Assembly: GCA_014378485.1 (NCBI GenBank)
Contig: JACMNO010000024.1
Coordinates: 1 to 37,792 of the forward strand
DNA from: Bacteroidia bacterium
GTDB taxonomy: Bacteria > Bacteroidota > Bacteroidia > B-17B0 > Aurantibacillaceae
Direction of reading: 5' to 3'
DNA: 37,792 nucleotides
Shown here piece after piece: positions 32,985-37,792 of the stretch. Under the pieces are notes generated by a model. It did not search any database. It was not told the DNA's origin and worked only from the letters and a program-made list of their open reading frames with translations. A program made the translations under genes and the position numbers. Within the stretch, counting starts at the first letter, position 1. Each line of letters opens with the position of its first letter.

Positions 32985-33938
32985 TTAATCTAAAAGATAA
33001 CCCTGGTGCTTATTGTATTTCTCAAGTGTTCTGATTCCTGAAGAACTGATGTGTTCAAATTCCTTGTCACAGAAAATATTGACAATCTTAATATCCGGTT
33101 TTAATTCCTGGATGTAACGGTATTGATTTTGTTCATACTGAAAGTCAGTTGAATTTCTTAAACCCCTAACTACGGTAACATCATAACCAAAGGAATCAAT
33201 ATGGTCGGTTAATAACCCATTATAATCCGTATGCTGTCTGTTAGCAATAGTTTTTGGAACAGGCCAGGAGCGTTCCGTTTTATCTGGATTTTTTCCGAAA
33301 GCAACAATCACTTTATCAAATAATTTTTCCGCTTTCCGTAAAACATTGTAATGCCCTTTGTGAAACGGATTGAAGCTTCCGGCAAATACCCCTATGTGAG
33401 GATGAACAGATTTTACATATTCTATCAGAGGAGTTAAATTGCCGTTTGTGTTAAAATGGTTTAAGAGCTCAATGCGTTTTGGTTTGTATTCCTTATAATC
33501 AACAAACTGAAATTCTTTAAATATTTGTTGTTCGTAGATAATTAGTTTGGCAAAAGAAGCATTAAAAATAGAAAGATCAGCCTTTATTAATTCTTCAGAA
33601 AACGGAACAGTTGGCTGATGATTTTTTGTATCTAAAATTAATTGTTGGATGTGTTTTTTTTGATCTGCAGTTAACCCTGATGATTTTGCCTGTTGCAAAA
33701 AGAATTCTGCAGAGTCTTCTTCGTTGGTTTTAGATTGTGGATCGTAAACAATATCATGAAATACAGCCGCTAAAAACAACTCATCGTGAACAAGTAAGTT
33801 AACATCATGCAATTGTTTCAACACATCCTCAATATGATTGAGTGTGTGGTAAAAACGATGCGGCGCGTCATACAAGTTGATCACATCAGAATTGAATTGA
33901 AGATGATTGAGTCTATGTGATATTTCAGCTATGGTCAT
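32985..33938 (-). CDS. coaD: Fusion of HD-superfamily phosphohydrolase and phosphopantetheine adenylyltransferase
   Basis: The 317-residue protein joins two enzymes. Residues 1-175 are an HD-superfamily domain of the predicted metal-dependent hydrolase type: YHTLNHIEDV (H31, H35), FHDIVYD (H61-D62) and KADLSIF (D121). Residues 180-317 are phosphopantetheine adenylyltransferase, the fourth step of coenzyme A synthesis: GVFAGSFNPFHKGH (183-196), FGKNPDK, VVRGLRNSTDFQYE (257-269) and ISSSGIR (297-303). CoaD is normally a free 155-165-residue protein. The start at 33938 is preferred; an ATG 20 codons upstream would overlap the M16 gene by 34 bases. The fusion suggests that the HD domain acts on a CoA-related nucleotide, which is inference. 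Confidence 0.85.
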   Translation of the reverse strand: MTIAEISHRLNHLQFNSDVINLYDAPHRFYHTLNHIEDVLKQLHDVNLLVHDELFLAAVFHDIVYDPQSKTNEEDSAEFFLQQAKSSGLTADQKKHIQQLILDTKNHQPTVPFSEELIKADLSIFNASFAKLIIYEQQIFKEFQFVDYKEYKPKRIELLNHFNTNGNLTPLIEYVKSVHPHIGVFAGSFNPFHKGHYNVLRKAEKLFDKVIVAFGKNPDKTERSWPVPKTIANRQHTDYNGLLTDHIDSFGYDVTVVRGLRNSTDFQYEQNQYRYIQELKPDIKIVNIFCDKEFEHISSSGIRTLEKYNKHQGYLLD

Positions 33939-33964
33939 TATACAGTTTTTGTCCTTGAATTTGT

Positions 33965-35203
33965 TTATTTTTTCTTCAGGTAAAATAATGTGGAACAATT
34001 TGATTTCTGTAATATTTTATTGGCCTGTTCTCTGATCTCTTCTGCAGTTACTTTTTGGTAATTTTCTATCTCCAGATTGATCAGGTTCGCGTCGCCAAGT
34101 AATTCCGAAATTGCAAGATTAGTTGCTTTGTTCAACACATCTGCTTCGCTGAAGGTTACAGTGGATTCTACCTTATTCTTGCACTTCTGTAATTCATCTG
34201 CCGAAACCAGCTCAGTTTGAAGTTTTGCTATTTCGGCATCCAGGCCCGCTTCGGCATCTTCTACACTAATATTATCATTGATCTTTCCTGATATTACAAA
34301 TAAACCTTTATCAAAATCACCCATCACATAAGCGTTCAAATCAGAAAACAATTGTTTGTCTTTAATTAAATTCTTGTATAAACGGGATGAATTTCCTCTT
34401 GATAAAATATCAGAGATCAGGTCAATTGCATGATACTCTGGTTCAATTCGGGAGCACATGCGATACGCTCGGTAGATGCTGCTGATAGGCACATCGCGTT
34501 CAACAGTTAAACTTCTGTATTCCGTTTGAGCCGGTTCAGCAGGTAAATTGCGCTTTGGTTTAATACCCGCATCAATCGGTTCAAACCATTTTTCACATAA
34601 TTGCTTCACATGATTTAATTCAACATCACCGGCAACTACCAATACAGCATTGCTTGGATTATAATGTTCTTTAAAAAAACCTTTCACATCATCCATCGTA
34701 GCATCTTCAATATGCTTGATTTCTTTCCCAATAGTTGACCATTTGTATGGATGAACTTTATAGATCAAAGGGCGCAACAACAACCACACATCACCGTAAG
34801 GCTGATTTAAATAGCGTTGTTTAAATTCTTCGATTACCACGCTGCGTTGCACTTCCAGACTTTTTGCATCAAATGCCAAACTCAACATCCGGTCACTTTC
34901 CAGCCAAAAAGCTGTTTCCAGATTTTCTGAAGGAACAGTGCAATAATAATTAGTAATATCATTAGTGGTGAAAGCATTGTTTTCTCCACCAACTAGTTGC
35001 AACGGCTCATCATAATTTGGAATATTAACACTCCCGCCAAACATTAAATGTTCAAACAAATGTGCAAAGCCTGTCTTATTCTCGTCCTCATCGCGGGCAC
35101 CAACATCATAAATAATATTGATGCATGCCATTGGCGTGCTTTTATCCTGGTGAACGATAACGGTGAGATTATTTTTAAGTTTAAATTTTTCGAATTGAAT
35201 CAT
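33965..35203 (-). CDS. M16-family zinc metallopeptidase
   Basis: The 412-residue protein is a pitrilysin-type peptidase. The inverted zinc motif HLFEH is at 48-52 with catalytic E51, and the third metal ligand, E126 by spacing, is in VVIEEFKQRYLNQPYG. Two lobes are present, the second beginning near residue 210. It has no signal peptide and no sorting domain, so it may be cytoplasmic or peripheral. Bacteroidota often encode such subunits in pairs with an inactive partner; here no partner follows. It starts the transcription unit leading to HD-CoaD. A possible -7 box is given at 35231-35238. Confidence 0.92.
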   Translation of the reverse strand: MIQFEKFKLKNNLTVIVHQDKSTPMACINIIYDVGARDEDENKTGFAHLFEHLMFGGSVNIPNYDEPLQLVGGENNAFTTNDITNYYCTVPSENLETAFWLESDRMLSLAFDAKSLEVQRSVVIEEFKQRYLNQPYGDVWLLLRPLIYKVHPYKWSTIGKEIKHIEDATMDDVKGFFKEHYNPSNAVLVVAGDVELNHVKQLCEKWFEPIDAGIKPKRNLPAEPAQTEYRSLTVERDVPISSIYRAYRMCSRIEPEYHAIDLISDILSRGNSSRLYKNLIKDKQLFSDLNAYVMGDFDKGLFVISGKINDNISVEDAEAGLDAEIAKLQTELVSADELQKCKNKVESTVTFSEADVLNKATNLAISELLGDANLINLEIENYQKVTAEEIREQANKILQKSNCSTLFYLKKK

Positions 35204-35230
35204 AAGTAAGTAATAGGTAAGATTGATGTT

Positions 35231-35238
35231 TAAAGATA
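35231..35238 (-). promoter_or_regulatory. Possible -7 box of the M16 gene
   Basis: On the minus strand the bases read TATCTTTA, one mismatch from TAnnTTTG. A TTG lies 19 bases upstream. The start codon is 27 bases downstream. This would drive the M16-HD/CoaD-protease-EEP unit. Confidence 0.45.
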
Positions 35239-35359
35239 CTAATTAAAGTGTTTAATTCAATCAAAAACAGATACTAAGCAGAGCTAATTTTGGAAGATGA
35301 AGTTAAAAGATAAAAAACTTTCATGGTTTAAGCTAAAAGCTTAATTTTAAAATGATTTT

Positions 35360-35716
35360 ATGGATTTACTGAACAAAATAAAACATTATGAATACCTGCA
35401 TATTGTTTTTTGGCTGATCAAAGACAGTTGTTGGATGATGGAGTTCAAAATTCCTGCCACATTGATGATTGTTCCGACCATTGGCCTGGCTATGATGATT
35501 GTATATCATACCTGGAAATCAATCGATGTTTTTATTAATATGGCTATATTGTTCTGGATTTGTGCCAATAGCATTTGGATGCTATTTGAGTTTTATGAAC
35601 GCACAGAACTGAAACCATTCGCCGCAATTCCCTTTATCTTGGGCTTTGTATTTGTTGCTATATTTTATTATATGCGCTGGACAGGTAGAGAAAATGCTGA
35701 TTCATCCCAAAGATAA
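35360..35716 (+). CDS. Small hypothetical membrane protein
   Basis: The 118-residue protein is not one I can name. It has three clear hydrophobic helices at about 34-51, 57-76 and 86-105 and an amphipathic, tryptophan-rich start (HIVFWLIKDSCWMMEFKIPA). No enzymatic motif or sorting signal is seen. The C-terminus is polar (RWTGRENADSSQR). It is divergent from the M16 gene across 156 bases and lies 95 bases before the IcmF-type gene on the same strand, so any functional link is unproven. Codon use looks like its neighbours. Confidence 0.75.
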   Translation: MDLLNKIKHYEYLHIVFWLIKDSCWMMEFKIPATLMIVPTIGLAMMIVYHTWKSIDVFINMAILFWICANSIWMLFEFYERTELKPFAAIPFILGFVFVAIFYYMRWTGRENADSSQR

Positions 35717-35811
35717 ATTTGTTCCTGAACCTTCTTTATATCGACTAATTTTTCTTCTAAAACCGGAAAAACTATTATATTAGTCAACTCTATTTCTAAC
35801 ATTTTATTTCC

Positions 35812-37792
35812 ATGGAAACTACACCATATCAATCAAAATACAAAATACGTATTGTAACCGCTGCAGCATTATTTGATGGTCACGATGCGGCTATAAATAT
35901 CATGCGCCGTATTATACAATCGAGCGGTGCCGAAGTTATACATTTAGGTCATGACAGAAGCGCACAAGAGGTTGTAAATTGTGCTATACAAGAAGATGCA
36001 AATGCAATTGCTGTTACGAGTTACCAAGGCGGACACGTAGAGTATTTTAAATACATGTACGATTTGTTGAAAGAACAAAAGTGCGAGCACATCAAGTTAT
36101 TTGGCGGTGGCGGCGGCGTAATTTTGCCGACTGAAATAGAAGAACTTCATAATTACGGAATCACTAAAATTTATTCACCCGATGATGGTCGTTCTTTAGG
36201 ATTGCAGGGAATGATCAATGATTTGTTACGTCAGTGTGATTACGCAACCGGAACAAATATCAAAAATGATGTGGCTAAAATTGCAGAAAGAGATTATAAA
36301 TCCATTGCAAGAATAATTTCGGCTGCTGAAAATTTTAACGAAGAAAATTTAGCATTGCTAAATGATTTAAAAACAAAAGCCGAAAAATCTTCCACTCCTG
36401 TTTTGGGAATAACAGGAACGGGCGGTTCAGGAAAATCAAGTTTAGTAGATGAGTTGGTTCGTCGCTTTTTAGTTGATTTTAATGACAAACAAATAGCCAT
36501 TATTTCAGTTGACCCATCTAAACGTAAAACAGGCGGTGCATTATTGGGTGATAGAATCAGGATGAATGCTATTAATAATGATCGTGTATATATGCGTTCA
36601 TTGGCTACCCGCCAAAGTAATTTAGCTTTAAGTAAATACGTTCAGGATGCAGTGAATATTTGTAAAGCTGCAAACTTTGATTTGATCATTTTAGAAACTT
36701 CCGGAATTGGACAATCAGATACAGAGATCGTCGAACATTCCAACATGAGTTTGTATGTGATGACACCGGAATATGGCGCTGCTACACAGTTGGAAAAAAT
36801 TGACATGTTAGATTTTGCAGACATCATTGCCTTAAATAAATTTGACAAGCGTGGTGCGCTCGATGCAATTCGCGATGTGAAAAAGCAATACAAACGCAAT
36901 CATAACTTGTGGGAAATAGCTGATGAAGATATTCCGGTTTTTGGAACTATTGCTTCACAATTTAATGATCCGGGCATGAACCGTTTGTATAAAGCGGTAA
37001 TGAATAAAATGGTAGAGAAAACAGGGAACAATGCATTGGCTTCCCAGTTCTTTATTACTGAAGAGATGAGTGAAAAAATTTATATCATTCCTCCTTCTAA
37101 AACACGCTACCTTTCTGAGATCTCTGAAAATAATCGCGGTTATGATAAACGCGCAAACCAACAATCAGAAATAGCTCAAAAATTATATGGTATTCAAAAA
37201 ACAATTGAAACGATCTCCGAATCAAAAATGGAAGATAAAGACCGTTTAATAAAAGGATTACATGAAGCATTTGAAAAAACAAAATTAGATTTAGATCCTC
37301 GCAACTTATTGGTAATAGAAGGTTGGGAAGCCAAGAAAAAATTATATTCTAATGAATTTTATGAATTTAAAGTACGTGATAAAGTTTTAAAAATCGCAAC
37401 ACATTACGAATCCTTATCACATTCAAAAATCCCAAAAATTGCGTCTCCAAAATATACATCTTGGGGCGATATTTTAAAATGGAATTTGCAGGAAAATTTC
37501 CCCGGTGATTTTCCATTTACTGCTGGTATCTATCCGTTCAAGCGTGAAGGAGAAGACCCGACGCGTATGTTTGCCGGAGAAGGTGGACCGGAAAGAACTA
37601 ACAAGCGTTTTCATTATGTTAGCAAGGGATTGCCAGCAGCCCGTTTAAGTACGGCATTTGATAGCGTAACGTTATATGGTAACGATCCTGATTACCGACC
37701 GGATATTTACGGTAAAGTGGGTAACTCGGGTGTAAGTATTGCTTGTTTAGATGATGCCAAAAAATTATATAGTGGTTTTAATTTAGCCGATC
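35812..37792 (+). CDS. icmF: Fused isobutyryl-CoA mutase type (IcmF) protein, 5' part (3' end outside window)
   Basis: 660 codons are visible and the frame stays open to the window edge. Domains appear in the IcmF order: a B12-binding domain (about 10-140) with [10 protein letters not shown], where H24 is the expected cobalt ligand, SYQGGH and GGGGG; a MeaB-like G-protein chaperone domain (about 195-420) with the P-loop GTGGSGKS (202-209), ETSGIG and NKFD (342-345); and the start of the mutase barrel from about 560 ([20 protein letters not shown]). It rearranges branched and straight acyl-CoA thioesters using coenzyme B12, with GTPase-driven cofactor loading. The precise substrate cannot be told because the active-site part is mostly missing. 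ATG at 35812 is the first start. Confidence 0.93.
   Translation, partial: METTPYQSKYKIRIVTAAALFDGHDAAINIMRRIIQSSGAEVIHLGHDRSAQEVVNCAIQEDANAIAVTSYQGGHVEYFKYMYDLLKEQKCEHIKLFGGGGGVILPTEIEELHNYGITKIYSPDDGRSLGLQGMINDLLRQCDYATGTNIKNDVAKIAERDYKSIARIISAAENFNEENLALLNDLKTKAEKSSTPVLGITGTGGSGKSSLVDELVRRFLVDFNDKQIAIISVDPSKRKTGGALLGDRIRMNAINNDRVYMRSLATRQSNLALSKYVQDAVNICKAANFDLIILETSGIGQSDTEIVEHSNMSLYVMTPEYGAATQLEKIDMLDFADIIALNKFDKRGALDAIRDVKKQYKRNHNLWEIADEDIPVFGTIASQFNDPGMNRLYKAVMNKMVEKTGNNALASQFFITEEMSEKIYIIPPSKTRYLSEISENNRGYDKRANQQSEIAQKLYGIQKTIETISESKMEDKDRLIKGLHEAFEKTKLDLDPRNLLVIEGWEAKKKLYSNEFYEFKVRDKVLKIATHYESLSHSKIPKIASPKYTSWGDILKWNLQENFPGDFPFTAGIYPFKREGEDPTRMFAGEGGPERTNKRFHYVSKGLPAARLSTAFDSVTLYGNDPDYRPDIYGKVGNSGVSIACLDDAKKLYSGFNLAD

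Noticed and set aside
33939..33998. Longer start for the HD-CoaD gene at 33998
   Set aside because: It overlaps the M16 gene by 34 bases and adds residues without domain similarity; possible but less likely.

Overview
The window comes from a member of the Bacteroidota. The evidence is the rpoB-rpoC pair with Bacteroidota-like sequence, four proteins ending in a type IX secretion (T9SS) type A sorting domain, promoters of the TAnnTTTG type, an OmpL-like BBP2 porin, and low GC content. I cannot place it to family; a Flavobacteriales or Sphingobacteriales-like lineage is possible.

Layout. 1-5681 (+): the 3' part of rpoB and all of rpoC, closed by a strong intrinsic terminator. 5682-6923: a small accessory patch with an ORF6N-domain gene (+) and a convergent XRE regulator (-), rich in short palindromes, several sharing a CAATTTGCG-type core that also occurs inside the ORF6N gene. 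7032-16356 (+): three large secreted T9SS substrates built from repeat domains (SBBP, GloVer, SBBP); two carry a dockerin-like plus cohesin-like module, and a frameshifted remnant lies between the first and second. 16429-21053 (-): a small lipoprotein gene that looks frameshifted and has two upstream palindromes, then a tight cassette of a ketoacyl synthase III, an unknown 132-residue protein and a BtrH-type acyltransferase-like protein downstream of trigger factor. 21398-25790 (+): SGNH, SGNH and MBOAT genes, probably O-acylating an extracytoplasmic glycan. 25925-35203 (-): BBP2 porin, glycosyltransferase 2, purB, EEP nuclease-like protein, subtilisin-like T9SS protease, an HD-CoaD fusion and an M16 peptidase. 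35360-37792 (+): a small membrane protein and the 5' part of an IcmF-type fused acyl-CoA mutase.

How the genes work together. The last four genes of the minus block (M16, HD-CoaD, S8 protease, EEP; 15-26 nt gaps) look like one transcription unit. The SGNH/SGNH/MBOAT genes form a clear functional set. The ketoacyl synthase, 132-residue protein and BtrH-like protein overlap or nearly touch and are the best candidate here for a little-described pathway: making and transferring an acyl group. The three T9SS surface proteins share nearly identical sorting domains with a DNA mosaic that suggests gene conversion. No rRNA, tRNA, CRISPR array or intact insertion sequence was seen.
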